A DNA stretch of 64,000 bases, from NCBI RefSeq assembly GCF_029689925.1, contig NZ_CP121445.1, positions 1,977,001 to 2,041,000 of the forward strand, in the 5' to 3' direction. The notes beneath the pieces are model-generated. The model made no database searches. It was not told where the DNA came from and saw only the letters and a list, made by a program, of their open reading frames with translations. Origin of the DNA: Anaerocolumna sp. AGMB13025. GTDB lineage: Bacteria; Bacillota; Clostridia; Lachnospirales; Lachnospiraceae. Position 1 is the first letter of the stretch. Each line of letters starts with the position of its first letter. The position numbers and the translations under genes were made by a program. Shown here piece by piece: positions 31,718 through 40,391 of the stretch.

Positions 31718-31746
31718 AGCATAACATTTTTTATGACTAATTTCAA
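31718..31746 (-). promoter_or_regulatory. Promoter of the ABC-F gene
   Basis: Minus strand TTGAAA (31746-31741), a 17-nt spacer, and TATGCT (31723-31718). This gives a leader of about 150 nt containing the attenuator. Confidence 0.55.
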
Positions 31747-31941
31747 TCATTTCATCGTTTCACATATTGGTTTTATAGAAGTTCATATTGATTGCAACCG
31801 TTTATATGCACTAATTGAGATTTATGAGATATTTCTGTGGTGTAAATAATTTACTAATTCCAGTAGAATGCTAGAGTATTATATAAAGTTGGAGACCGTC
31901 AGTATAATAACTTACTGCCAGCCTCCTTAGAATGATTGCAA

Positions 31942-33060
31942 TTATTTAATTAAAGAAAAGTCAAAAGAATTTGCCAGATCTTCTAAATCAGAAGCAGTAA
32001 TTTTCCCGGCCTCATCTAAAAATCCATAATCCGTACCGGCTAAAACATTAACAGTAATAAAGGATTCACCTAAATCCGCAATAATTAAGGATTTTTTCGG
32101 GCTTAGGGCCAGACTGACGGTTGTACCGCTGATGGTTTTATAAGACCATTCTTTGTAATCCTTTATGCTTCCAATATTTAAAATGGTATCGGTAAAAGCT
32201 CCTTTTTTACAGTTCATGAACTGATAATCAATCACAGTACCGCCCTCTAAATTGGCAGTGCCATCAATATGAAAAGTACCATCCTCATACATATAGGTAC
32301 TGTAGGCAGTATTGGCTGTGCCGAGAAAATTGCCAGTACCTGCCTTTTGTATCAGTTCCTCCGTATTTTCAATAATGGTTAGTGAATTATGAAGGTTTAA
32401 ATTGTATTTTTTTACTATTTCATCTAGTTTGTCTGCCATTTCCTGAGTGTATACAGAATACAGGTCAAATCTTTTATCCAGACCGGTTGGTCCATTGCCT
32501 ACCTTTTCTAAAAGTGCACCATCCTGGTCATAGTTATCACGGAAATTAGTCCATTCTGCAACAGCTTTACTTTCAGCACTGTCAGCAAAACCCTGAAGTG
32601 AAATCATTTCAGCGGGTGGTGTTTTAGGCAGACCACTTTCGCTGTCTGACGTTTCACCATCCGTTGACATAGCTTCAGAAGGAACATCAGAAACAGTATC
32701 GGCAGAAGCAGAATCGGTAGGAATAGTATCAGCAGGTTTCGTATTTCCAGATGGACGATTGGCAGTTTCTTTCGTATCTTCAGAAGAATTCACATTTGCG
32801 TCAGAACCTTGATTTCTGTTTGAATTATGATCTGAGAAGGAGCTGTCTGTGTTCCCGATAAGCATATCCCTAAGACCAAACATCTTTGATGCATATACCG
32901 AGGTGGACGTTATCAAAATCAGGCAGACCCCGGCAGCGGTTACCAGCAGTTTGTGGATACGGTTTCGCTTTCTTTTTCGATTCTTGAATTCTTCTATATT
33001 AAAGTTTTTGTCGGTACGGACTTGTGAAAAAGTGGCTTTATAGAAATCTTTGTTATTCAT
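31942..33060 (-). CDS. Membrane-anchored anti-sigma factor-like protein
   Basis: The cytoplasmic N-terminus (about 1-36, basic) is followed by one transmembrane helix (about 37-58), a Ser/Asp/Thr-rich spacer with PADTIPTDSASADT-like low complexity (about 75-145), and a globular extracytoplasmic domain of about 220 residues. Its start overlaps the end of the ECF sigma gene by 8 bp, the normal arrangement for a cognate anti-sigma factor. The N-terminal domain lacks an obvious zinc anti-sigma motif, so the class is uncertain. It would hold the sigma factor until an envelope signal. Confidence 0.7.
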   Translation of the reverse strand: MNNKDFYKATFSQVRTDKNFNIEEFKNRKRKRNRIHKLLVTAAGVCLILITSTSVYASKMFGLRDMLIGNTDSSFSDHNSNRNQGSDANVNSSEDTKETANRPSGNTKPADTIPTDSASADTVSDVPSEAMSTDGETSDSESGLPKTPPAEMISLQGFADSAESKAVAEWTNFRDNYDQDGALLEKVGNGPTGLDKRFDLYSVYTQEMADKLDEIVKKYNLNLHNSLTIIENTEELIQKAGTGNFLGTANTAYSTYMYEDGTFHIDGTANLEGGTVIDYQFMNCKKGAFTDTILNIGSIKDYKEWSYKTISGTTVSLALSPKKSLIIADLGESFITVNVLAGTDYGFLDEAGKITASDLEDLANSFDFSLIK

Positions 33061-33529
33061 TCTTAAATACCTCCTTTAACAGGTTTCTCCCTCGAGAAAG
33101 CCTTGTGGTAACAGCGGATTCTTTAACTTTCAGCATTTTAGCTATTTCCTTGACTGAAAAATCTTCATAGTAAAATAAGTATAAGACGGTACGGTATTTT
33201 TCCGGTAAGCCCATGACGGTCAGATATAGGTCTTCCTGCTCCCTTTTCTCAAAAGTAGGGGTTTGGGTTACAGCAATATCATCTAGTACGACATTTTTAG
33301 TTTTCCAGGAACTTTTTAATAAATCTTTACAAGTATTTATCGTCACCCGTATCAGCCAGTATTTTGCATGGTCGTCACTTGCGAATTTTTTATTAGTCAG
33401 ATATAATTTCATAAAGACATCCTGTACAATATCATCTGCATCATAGTAATTACCCGAATAATTTAATGCAATCCGAAACACGGTATCTTTATACTTTTCT
33501 GCAAGTTCAAGAAAAATATCGTGCTCCAA
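33053..33529 (-). CDS. ECF-type RNA polymerase sigma factor
   Basis: Two-domain sigma-70 factor. Region 2 (YSGNYYDADDIVQDVFMKLY) and region 4 (LPEKYRTVLYLFYYEDFSVKEIAKML, then SAVTTRLSRGRNLLKE) are well conserved. The frame opens with a GTG at 33538 that directly abuts AGGAGG. The TTG at 33529 has normal 10-nt spacing and gives MEHDIFLELAEKY, so it is preferred. Co-encoded with its membrane regulator. The region upstream (to 33734) has a GTGACA-N18-TATTAT on the minus strand as a possible promoter. Confidence 0.9.
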   Translation of the reverse strand: MEHDIFLELAEKYKDTVFRIALNYSGNYYDADDIVQDVFMKLYLTNKKFASDDHAKYWLIRVTINTCKDLLKSSWKTKNVVLDDIAVTQTPTFEKREQEDLYLTVMGLPEKYRTVLYLFYYEDFSVKEIAKMLKVKESAVTTRLSRGRNLLKEVFKNE

Positions 33530-33734
33530 AAAAATCACCTCCTGTGTAGTTTGAAAGCTTTCATTAATAATACACTTTAAAGGTCATAATTGTCACATAA
33601 ATTAATTATTTATATCAATCAGCAGACCAAGTTTGGTATTAATTAGCGTAATACCTTCATTTTTAGGGATCCTTTCGAATAGATTGAAAATTTATTGCAG
33701 AGAATAATAAGCAAATTGAAAACAGGAGAAAATA

Positions 33735-33993
33735 GTGTGAAATAAAACCATTTCACACTTCTTATTTGGGCAGTATCACAAGCCAGCTTGCGATATGCAT
33801 GGGCGTTAGTGTGAAATAAAGAACATTTCACACTTCTTATTTGGGCAGTATCGCAAGCCAGCTTGCGATATGCATAGGTGTTAGGTTGAAAGAAAATATT
33901 ATGAATGAGAGGATGCCACTTATGTATTCTTTCAACCTTTTTATATGTGGCAGTAACACATCTGCTAGCAGATGTGTTATGTAATAGGTGTTT
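33735..33993. repeat. Three tandem units, each with two hairpins
   Basis: Unit 1 (33735-33808) and unit 2 (33809-33883) are near-identical. Each has a GTGTGAAAT/ATTTCACAC hairpin, a TTATTTGGGCAGTA linker, and a TATCGCAAGC/GCTTGCGATA hairpin. Unit 3 (33884-33993) keeps the linker (ATGTGGCAGTAA) and the end (ATAGGTGTT) but has different stems: GGTTGAAAGA/TCTTTCAACC and a perfect 24-bp palindrome at 33955-33978. The terminal AGGTG of unit 3 serves as ribosome binding site for the next gene. Confidence 0.85.
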
Positions 33994-33995
33994 AT

Positions 33996-34373
33996 ATGGA
34001 AGTTTTTGAAGAGTATTTAAGCCGCATTGACAATCTAGCGAAGCGTGCTCGAATGGAAGAAGTTTTTAACTGGATTATGGATAAATATCCGAAGTTATCA
34101 CCTAAGATCGCATGGAACCAGCCTATGTTTACGGATCATGGTACATTTATTATCGGTTTTAGCATATCAAAGCATCATATGGCAGTTGCTCCGGAGAAGG
34201 TTTGGATTGAACAGTTTACAGATCTAATTAAGCAGTCCGGTTATGAACACACTAAGGAACTGGTACGCATACCGTGGAGCAGCACAGTTGAGTATTCCTT
34301 ACTTGAGAGTATGATTGATTTCAATATTGCGGATAAAGCGGATTGTACAACCTTCTGGAGAAAAATAGATTAG
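33996..34373 (+). CDS. DUF1801 (YdhG/iron-chaperone-like) protein
   Basis: Small alpha/beta protein of the DUF1801/frataxin-like YdhG family. Visible family features are FEEYLSRIDNLAKR at the N-terminus, the MFTDHGTFIIGFSISKHHMAVAPE core and the RIPWSS turn. Members are linked to iron handling or stress; the role is not proven. The ATG at 33972 lies inside the palindrome of the repeat. The ATG at 33996 with AGGTG upstream gives the family-typical MEVFEEYL start. Its stop lies 8 bp from the end of the convergent YdeI-like gene. Confidence 0.75.
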   Translation: MEVFEEYLSRIDNLAKRARMEEVFNWIMDKYPKLSPKIAWNQPMFTDHGTFIIGFSISKHHMAVAPEKVWIEQFTDLIKQSGYEHTKELVRIPWSSTVEYSLLESMIDFNIADKADCTTFWRKID

Positions 34374-34381
34374 GTTTAAGC

Positions 34382-34972
34382 TTAATCATTTAATCCTTTT
34401 CCGGTTAGAATTTGCGGAATATATTTTTCAATCCTTGACTCTCTGGTTTTAGCTTGTTTTGGAGTAGAGAAATAGAGCAGATATGCACGCTGTCTGCCAG
34501 GGGTTAGTTTTTCAAAAGCAGTTTTTAAGGACGGATCTTTACTTAGCTTATTCTGGAATTCTTCCGGTATGGTATATTCAGAAGTCTTTTTAAGTTCTAC
34601 TTCCTGACCGGATTTCTCTGCTTCTATGGCTTCCTTAATAAATGATTTTATATCGGATTCCATGGATTCTATTTCAAAGACATTAGAAAACCGAAGCTGA
34701 CGCCCTGCCTGAACATGTTCGGTCTGTTGGATAAGAAGCCCTTTGGGGTCTTTTAACAAAACACCTTTGATAAATAAAAGAGCACAATAATCTTTAAAAC
34801 CATGTATCAAGACTATATTTTCTTTCTGGTATGAATAACAGGGTTTACCCCATTTAATTTCCTCATTAAGAGGACAGCTAAGTACGATTTCCCGTAATTT
34901 CATAAACTCTTCCTGCCACTTCTGGGTTTTCGTTATAAACTCATCAACCTTAGGATTTTTGTTGTTTTCCAT
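34382..34972 (-). CDS. YdeI/OmpD-associated family protein (DUF1801 + YdeI C-terminal)
   Basis: 196-residue cytoplasmic protein with an N-terminal DUF1801 domain (VDEFITKTQKWQEEFMKLR, EIKWGKPCYSY) and the YdeI C-terminal helical domain (LTPGRQRAYLLYFSTPKQAKTRESRIEKYIPQIL). Both convergent neighbours carry DUF1801, which suggests an ancient duplication or a shared stress role. Molecular function is unknown. The ribosome binding site GGGAGGGTA is strong. Confidence 0.8.
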   Translation of the reverse strand: MENNKNPKVDEFITKTQKWQEEFMKLREIVLSCPLNEEIKWGKPCYSYQKENIVLIHGFKDYCALLFIKGVLLKDPKGLLIQQTEHVQAGRQLRFSNVFEIESMESDIKSFIKEAIEAEKSGQEVELKKTSEYTIPEEFQNKLSKDPSLKTAFEKLTPGRQRAYLLYFSTPKQAKTRESRIEKYIPQILTGKGLND

Positions 34973-35040
34973 AAAAAATACCCTCCCGACTAATAAATTG
35001 TAATATGGTTCAAAATAAGACAGCTTAATACTGAACTTGT

Positions 35041-35150
35041 CTATAATAACTGTATTTTAAGAGTAACTGTTTTTTAAAATAACTGTTTTTTAAAAATAAC
35101 TGTTTTTTTAGGATAACAGTTTCTTAAAAATAACTGTTTTTTAAAAAATA
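35041..35150. repeat. 17-bp AT-rich tandem array, left part
   Basis: About six units of TAACTGTTTTTTAAAAA (16-18 bp each). The array resumes at 35423 after the MITE, so the MITE split it. Confidence 0.85.
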
Positions 35151-35157
35151 AATCCTT

Positions 35158-35409
35158 GATTTGAGAGTCAAAAGCCTCAAAAAACTTAATTAATGAATAA
35201 CCCGGTATATATATTCATTTTGTCGTAGACCGGCTGACAAGGCTGTTTATGTCCGACTAGAGACTCAGCAAAAAGCTGAGCAGTGCGATGCTTTTTGCAT
35301 CTATGAGGCTCTACAAAGGACATGCCGCAGGAAGGTAAGGTAGACAAAATGAATATATATACCGGGTTATTCATTTTACAACCTAAATTAGGCTTTTGAC
35401 TCTCAAATC
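35158..35409. mobile_element. MITE: 20-bp TIRs, 7-bp target duplication, branched core
   Basis: Perfect 20-bp terminal inverted repeats (35158-35177 and 35390-35409, GATTTGAGAGTCAAAAGCCT and its complement) are flanked on both sides by AATCCTT (35151-35157 and 35410-35416). A second, perfect 32-bp inverted repeat lies inside (35193-35224 and 35343-35374). The 118-nt centre has nested hairpins (CTCAGC/GCTGAG, GATGC/GCATC, ATGTCC/GGACAT). There is no transposase. The perfect arms and duplication suggest a recent insertion. Confidence 0.9.
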
Positions 35410-35422
35410 AATCCTTTATAAA

Positions 35423-35505
35423 ATAACTGTTTTTTTTAAATAACTGCTTTTCTATAAATAACTGTTTTTAAGAATAACGGTTTTTATACTTATCTGTTTT
35501 GTATA
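35423..35505. repeat. 17-bp AT-rich tandem array, right part
   Basis: Four or five further TAACTGTTTTT-type units of 16-18 bp that decay towards 35505. From there to 35804 I see AT-rich DNA with an ATTCTTTTT/AAAAAGAAT hairpin at 35648-35675 and no gene. Confidence 0.75.
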
Positions 35506-35804
35506 TATGTTTTAGTAAAGATTAGTTTCTATAAATATTTGTTCTAAAACTGTTTTAATATCATTTTAATAAAATTAAATAAGGTTGTCAAACACTGTAC
35601 AATTATAAAGTTTCTCAAAAAAACTGTTATCTATACTTACGTTAGATATTCTTTTTTATCAACAATAAAAAGAATACTATCAAAACAAACATAAAAAGAG
35701 AATTAAATACGTACAAAGAGAGTTAAAAAAGCTGCAAAACAGTGGTTAAAATTACATTAGTCTCAGCGTTTAAAATTTTTATTCAAATTAATGCCCAAAT
35801 TACC

Positions 35805-35832
35805 CAAAAATTAAAATTATATATCATATTAT
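35805..35832 (+). promoter_or_regulatory. TCATATTAT-box promoter-like element (WXG100 gene)
   Basis: CAAAA at 35805-35809, exactly 14 nt, TCATATTAT at 35824-35832. It leaves a leader of about 200 nt before the WXG100 start codon. Confidence 0.6.
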
Positions 35833-36034
35833 AGTTGAAAGTAATGTTAATGAATCTTTTACAGTTAAAAATAACCGTAGTAAAAAAAATAAACAAGCAG
35901 TTCTTGGTTACTGTTATGAAATAACGGATATTGGCACTGTGGATTTTTCAGAATATATTACTGAGCCATTAATCTGCACTATAATCACTATAGGAAGGAT
36001 TAAACAATATAACAAAACGAAAGGGGATAAAAAA

Positions 36035-36334
36035 ATGGCAGGAACTATTAGAATTACACCATCAGAACTCAGAACAGCAGCAACTTATTTAGGACAGAGG
36101 CTTGAGGCAATGACCACAGAAGCAAACTCATTAAAAACAAAAATTGACGCAGTAACAGCAGAATGGGAAGGTGCTGCCCAGTCAGCATTCGTTACCGGAT
36201 TCACTACTGATATGTGGCCGGTATTAAGTAAAAGCTTACCTGAAGTAATTAATGGTATAATGGCGCAGTTGAATGCAACTGCAAAGGCACTAGAAGATAC
36301 GGATACTGAAATTGCCACTAAGTTAAACGTATAA
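36035..36334 (+). CDS. WXG100-family (EsxA-like) type VII secretion protein
   Basis: 99-residue helical hairpin with the hallmark turn Trp44-Glu-Gly46, N-terminal TIRITPSELRTAATYLGQR, and a C-terminal helix. Such proteins form dimers exported by FtsK/SpoIIIE-type ATPases. The longest ORF begins at 35939, but AAAGGGG places the start at 36035. No EssC-type ATPase or other apparatus gene is in the window, so this is an orphan copy serving a remote secretion system. It shares the TCATATTAT box with the lipase locus. Confidence 0.92.
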   Translation: MAGTIRITPSELRTAATYLGQRLEAMTTEANSLKTKIDAVTAEWEGAAQSAFVTGFTTDMWPVLSKSLPEVINGIMAQLNATAKALEDTDTEIATKLNV

Positions 36335-36347
36335 GAAATCTGTAAAA

Positions 36348-36415
36348 TGAAAAGGCTGCAGTAAAATTGTATCGTTCTATTTAAAGTTTTGTTACAAGTT
36401 AGCTGCAGCTTTTAT
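36348..36415 (+). terminator. Hairpin after the WXG100 gene
   Basis: AAAGGCTGCAG and GCTGCAGCTTTT can pair around a long loop (about 45 nt). A clearer terminator follows at 36571. Confidence 0.4.
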
Positions 36416-36570
36416 ACTAAAATTTTAACAATTATCTCCGCTTAGTTCAGCGCTCATTACTGTTTCAGGTAGATTCATCTGCACATTAGAAATAGGAATC
36501 CGCTGATTAAGGTATATATCAGATACTAATGATAAAAACCCACATTAACACCTACATTTATACCCACTTA

Positions 36571-36606
36571 AAAGGACCTTGGAATAAAATTCTAAGATCC
36601 TTTTTT
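36571..36606 (+). terminator. Rho-independent terminator
   Basis: AAAGGACCTTGGAAT pairs with ATTCTAAGATCCTTT with small mismatches around AAA, followed by TTTTTT. Confidence 0.75.
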
Positions 36607-36705
36607 GATGCTATATAGTTTAAGATACGTTCAAGGAATTAAAACATAGAAGCATAAATTTTTTGCTTAAAGAATTCTCTTTTTTTACAAATAAATGACA
36701 TGCGG

Positions 36706-36734
36706 TTGACATTTATGTTTAATTAGTATATATT
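36706..36734 (+). promoter_or_regulatory. Vegetative promoter of the YesMN-like operon
   Basis: TTGACA at 36706-36711, a 17-nt spacer, and TATATT at 36729-36734. Confidence 0.8.
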
Positions 36735-36789
36735 TAAGTTGTAAAACACGGATGATTTGTTTAATATGACAAAAAATCAGGGAGCATCT

Positions 36790-38496
36790 ATGAAAAATAA
36801 ATCATTAACATTAAAAGTAGTCAGAATTTTAGTTCTGACCATGATATTTTTATTGATATTGCTTTTGGGAACCAGTTTGCTTTTTTATCATAAATCAAAA
36901 CAGGATTTTAAAGAAGAGAAAGCATACGCTGTTAATATTTGTGTTCAGACCATCAAAGAGCATTTGAATAAAGCAGAGCTCCAGTTAATTGATTTAATGC
37001 TGGGTACTATGAATGAATCCGATCTGGGAAGTACGAATGCTTTGTCTAGATATTGGGCGAAAAACAGAATTAATACTGCAATAAAAAATAAGCTTTCTAT
37101 TAACAGTGATGTGGACTGTATTTTTGTCAAAGTAAAGGATACCTGGATTATAAAAGGTTATAATACCCAGCTTCCTGGACTTAGCCGGCAGAATATTATG
37201 AATTATCTAAAGCAGAATGGACCAATTGAGACTTTTAAGTCCAGAAGAAGTTATTGGAAAGTGACCAAAATCCAAGGGGAGGCTTTCTTTTATCTGGTCT
37301 ATGAAATGAGCGGTTATATGGCAGGTGCCTTAATCAGAGTATCTTCTTTTGATGAGATCTTAAATCTTGTAGTGGATCAGGATATTGAAAGCTATACATA
37401 CCTGGATCTTGGAAAGGATATATATACATACACAGCAGCAGATTCGAAAAAAGAAACCAGTTCAGATAAAACAAAATTCATTGATGAAACCGTAACCATA
37501 AGAAGTCCAATTTCAAACAGCGGCATTACGTTTACCGGCTGTTTTAAACTAAAGATATTAACATTGTTTTTCAATACGACATATATCATGCTGATTGGCA
37601 CTGTATTTATCTTTATGGGAATGTTGTTTGTCTTAAAAAGAAATATTTCTAAGTTTATTCTCAAACCAATTCATATGCTTTTAAAAGGAATGCATCATAT
37701 ATCGAATGGAAGATTAGGATACCAGGTGGTAGAAGATACCGGAAGTACGGAATTCGATGAATTATATAAAAGTTTTAACCGGATGATTGGTGAGATTGGT
37801 GAACTTCGTATTGAAAAATACGAGGAGCAGATTAAGAACAGTGAGAGAAGGATAAAACTTTTACGAATGCAGATAAAGCCGCATTTTTACCTGAATGCAA
37901 TCACAACAATCAGGAGTATGACCTATCAGGATAGAGACGATGATATACGGGCCTATTTAGATTCCTTATCCGAACATCTCCGTTACATGTTAAAAGTGAA
38001 TAACAGTGAAGTAAAATTGTGGGAGGAACTATCCCATATTGAAAATTATCTGAAGATGCAGGAGATCAAATTCCCCAATTCCGCAGCTTATTATATCGGC
38101 TGCAGTGATTCCTTAAAAGAAAAAGAAATTGGACATCTGATTCTATTTACTGTCATAGAAAATGCTTTTAAATTTGCGATGAATTTGTATGATACCATGA
38201 TACTATTGATTCAATGTGAAGCAGTAAAAGAGGAGGGTTTTATAGGTTACCGGGTTATCATAGAAGATAACGGCAATGGTTTTCCCAATGAACAAATTGA
38301 TAAATTCCGAATCGGCAATGAAGTAGAAGAAAAGCAGGATGGAAGGCACATTGGTCTGAGTAACATAAAAAAAACATTGGAACTTCAATATGGAAGAAAA
38401 GATTTACTTCGGCTTTCCAATGTAAAACCCCATGGAGCCAGAGTTGAAATTTGGATACCGGATACAAAAAATATAATTCCAGAAGAAGAGGAATAG
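36790..38496 (+). CDS. YesM-like sensor histidine kinase
   Basis: Two transmembrane helices (about residues 10-32 and 258-282) bound an extracytoplasmic sensor of about 220 residues. A HAMP-like segment, an HPK7 His-kinase domain (RMQIKPHFYLNAITTIR) and a HATPase with VIENAFKFAM, DNGNGF and HIGLSNIK follow; all boxes look intact. Such kinases usually control carbohydrate uptake through the AraC-type regulator encoded next. The track ORF opens at a TTG at 36757; GGGAG before the ATG at 36790 is the better start. The ABC transporter and GH13 locus about 6 kb downstream is a plausible target. Confidence 0.88.
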   Translation: MKNKSLTLKVVRILVLTMIFLLILLLGTSLLFYHKSKQDFKEEKAYAVNICVQTIKEHLNKAELQLIDLMLGTMNESDLGSTNALSRYWAKNRINTAIKNKLSINSDVDCIFVKVKDTWIIKGYNTQLPGLSRQNIMNYLKQNGPIETFKSRRSYWKVTKIQGEAFFYLVYEMSGYMAGALIRVSSFDEILNLVVDQDIESYTYLDLGKDIYTYTAADSKKETSSDKTKFIDETVTIRSPISNSGITFTGCFKLKILTLFFNTTYIMLIGTVFIFMGMLFVLKRNISKFILKPIHMLLKGMHHISNGRLGYQVVEDTGSTEFDELYKSFNRMIGEIGELRIEKYEEQIKNSERRIKLLRMQIKPHFYLNAITTIRSMTYQDRDDDIRAYLDSLSEHLRYMLKVNNSEVKLWEELSHIENYLKMQEIKFPNSAAYYIGCSDSLKEKEIGHLILFTVIENAFKFAMNLYDTMILLIQCEAVKEEGFIGYRVIIEDNGNGFPNEQIDKFRIGNEVEEKQDGRHIGLSNIKKTLELQYGRKDLLRLSNVKPHGARVEIWIPDTKNIIPEEEE

Positions 38497-38541
38497 ACGG
38501 GGCGGTATGCGCAAAGAGCGTGCGAAAGGATAGAGGTTAAT

Positions 38542-40125
38542 ATGAAGGTGCTGCTAGTAGATGATGATCCGAATACCATAGAGCTGATTAAAAATACAAT
38601 GAAATGGGACGAAATGGGAATTGAAGAAGTTCTGTTTTCCTACAATGGAATCCATGCAAAACAGGTTATTGAAACCAGAAAACCGGAAATCGTTCTCTGT
38701 GATATTGAAATGCCCCTATGCAATGGTATGGAGGTGCTTCAATTTATCTATGAGAATAATATTGTTTCAGAGCTGATTTTTCTTACCTGTCATGAAAGCT
38801 TTGAATTTGCTAAAAAGGCTATTGAACTAAATGCAATGGGGTATCTTATGAAGCCTTTTAAATCAGAAGAAGTATATGCTGTAATTATGAAAGCTATCGT
38901 TAAGGTGAACAATAAAACTGCTCATAGCGAGCTGCTTCATAAGGATTATCTATGGAGAAAGAATCAGGATATTATTCATAACAGCTTTTTATGGGCTATT
39001 TTCCAAAAGACCATTCCAAATGAGAAAGAAAAATTGTTAAATATCATAACAGCCAGGAATATCAATTTTGATATAGCGGAGAACTATTATCTGGTATATT
39101 CAGGAATTAATACCCGCAAACTCATGATAAAGGATTATAAAGAGTCAGACTTTTTTTATATGGTAAGACATCTGACCTTAGAAGTGATTAATGACCAATT
39201 CGATTATAAATATGCAGTAGAATATTCTCTGGAACCCTATAATATTTTGCTCCTTGTGGTAAAAGAATCTGAAACTACCAAGGAAACCTTAATCGAACGC
39301 TGTGAGAAGCTTGTACAGGTATCGAAGTCTTATCTGAATGCAGATATTGAATGTCTGGTAGGTAATGTAATTGGTTGTGAAAGCCTTGCTGATTCCAAAA
39401 AAGAGATGGATGCCTTGTTTTTACAGGAGGCAGGCTACAGAAAAAAAGTACTTACTTATAATAATACCAATTCTTCTTTAGCAGTGGAGGAGGGAATAGA
39501 TTACGAGAGAATTCGAAAAGCCTTAAGAAACAAAGAAAAAGTGGCATTGATTAATTATATCAGGACATTCATGGAAGATAGTAGGAAGGCTGACACTCTG
39601 AATTCAAATATTATGAGTATGATTCACCATGATTTGCTGCAGATTTTTTACGGATACCTGCAAGAGCATAATATTCAGGCAGACAGACTTTTGCAGGAGA
39701 GCGTAGCAAGGCAATTAAATGCTGCTTCGGAATACTCGATTTTTGATATGATTAAATACGCCAATTATATGTTTGACCGTATATCAGTTCTAATCAATGA
39801 AGTAAAAGAGACTTTTACAATCGTAGCTAGGGCTAAAAAATATATTAAACAGCATTATGCAGAGAATATTGACCGGGAGGATGTAGCAAAAAGTGTTTAC
39901 TTAACCCCTAATTATTTATCAAAATTATTTAATAAGGAAACCGGTCTTACCATTCGGGATTATATTAACCAGTTAAGGATTGATGAAGCCAAAAAATTAT
40001 TAAGTTCAACCAGTAAAGCAATCAGTGTGATCGCCATGGATGTAGGATTTGAGAATGTATCATATTTTTCAACGGTATTTAAAAAATATTGCGGCTGCAA
40101 TCCGGATGCCTGGAGGAAATTATAG
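38542..40125 (+). CDS. YesN-like response regulator, AraC-type
   Basis: Receiver domain at residues 1-120 (VDDDPNTIE, phospho-Asp in VLCDIEMPLCNG, MKPF), a middle region of about 300 residues with no recognised motif, and a C-terminal AraC double helix-turn-helix (about 430-525: DREDVAKSVYLTPNYLSKLFNKETG, then IAMDVGFENVSYFSTVFKKYCG). It forms an operon with the kinase (45-bp gap, GAAAGGA site). Two hairpin terminators follow. Confidence 0.9.
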   Translation: MKVLLVDDDPNTIELIKNTMKWDEMGIEEVLFSYNGIHAKQVIETRKPEIVLCDIEMPLCNGMEVLQFIYENNIVSELIFLTCHESFEFAKKAIELNAMGYLMKPFKSEEVYAVIMKAIVKVNNKTAHSELLHKDYLWRKNQDIIHNSFLWAIFQKTIPNEKEKLLNIITARNINFDIAENYYLVYSGINTRKLMIKDYKESDFFYMVRHLTLEVINDQFDYKYAVEYSLEPYNILLLVVKESETTKETLIERCEKLVQVSKSYLNADIECLVGNVIGCESLADSKKEMDALFLQEAGYRKKVLTYNNTNSSLAVEEGIDYERIRKALRNKEKVALINYIRTFMEDSRKADTLNSNIMSMIHHDLLQIFYGYLQEHNIQADRLLQESVARQLNAASEYSIFDMIKYANYMFDRISVLINEVKETFTIVARAKKYIKQHYAENIDREDVAKSVYLTPNYLSKLFNKETGLTIRDYINQLRIDEAKKLLSSTSKAISVIAMDVGFENVSYFSTVFKKYCGCNPDAWRKL

Positions 40126-40135
40126 AATAGAGGAT

Positions 40136-40201
40136 AAGGAACTGTAAGGAATAGCCAATGTGTGGCATTGGTCTTAAACTTCTGACAGTTCCTTAATTTT
40201 T
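40136..40201 (+). terminator. Terminator after the YesN-like gene
   Basis: AAGGAACTGT (40136-40145) pairs with ACAGTTCCTT (40185-40194) with an inner GCCAATG/CATTGG hairpin, then ATTTTT. Confidence 0.8.
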
Positions 40202-40269
40202 AGGCTCTATAATAAAAGTAGGAATGAGTTATTTACACACCCCTATAGTTTATCATAGAGCCTATTTTT
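40201..40269. repeat. Second inverted repeat with T-tract
   Basis: TAGGCTCTAT (40201-40210) is perfectly complementary to ATAGAGCCTA (40255-40264), which is followed by TTTTTA. It may be a second terminator or operator before the MATE gene. Confidence 0.55.
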
Positions 40270-40391
40270 ATACAGGAACAAAAGCATTGCGTATATTATT
40301 AAAAGCAGCTGATTTTACTTGTGGTAAAATGGAGTAAATGGATATATTGTGCAAAATACGGACAATCAATTAGGAATGGAGAGTTGACTAG

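Noticed and set aside
35186..35374. 62-codon minus-strand ORF in the MITE
   Set aside because: It lies within the inverted-repeat arms and structured core, has no ribosome binding site and no protein-like composition. The reading frame is a by-product of the repeat.
35158..35409. Retron, group II intron or IS605-type RNA
   Set aside because: There is no reverse transcriptase, endonuclease or TnpB gene nearby. The perfect TIRs and target duplication fit a MITE better.
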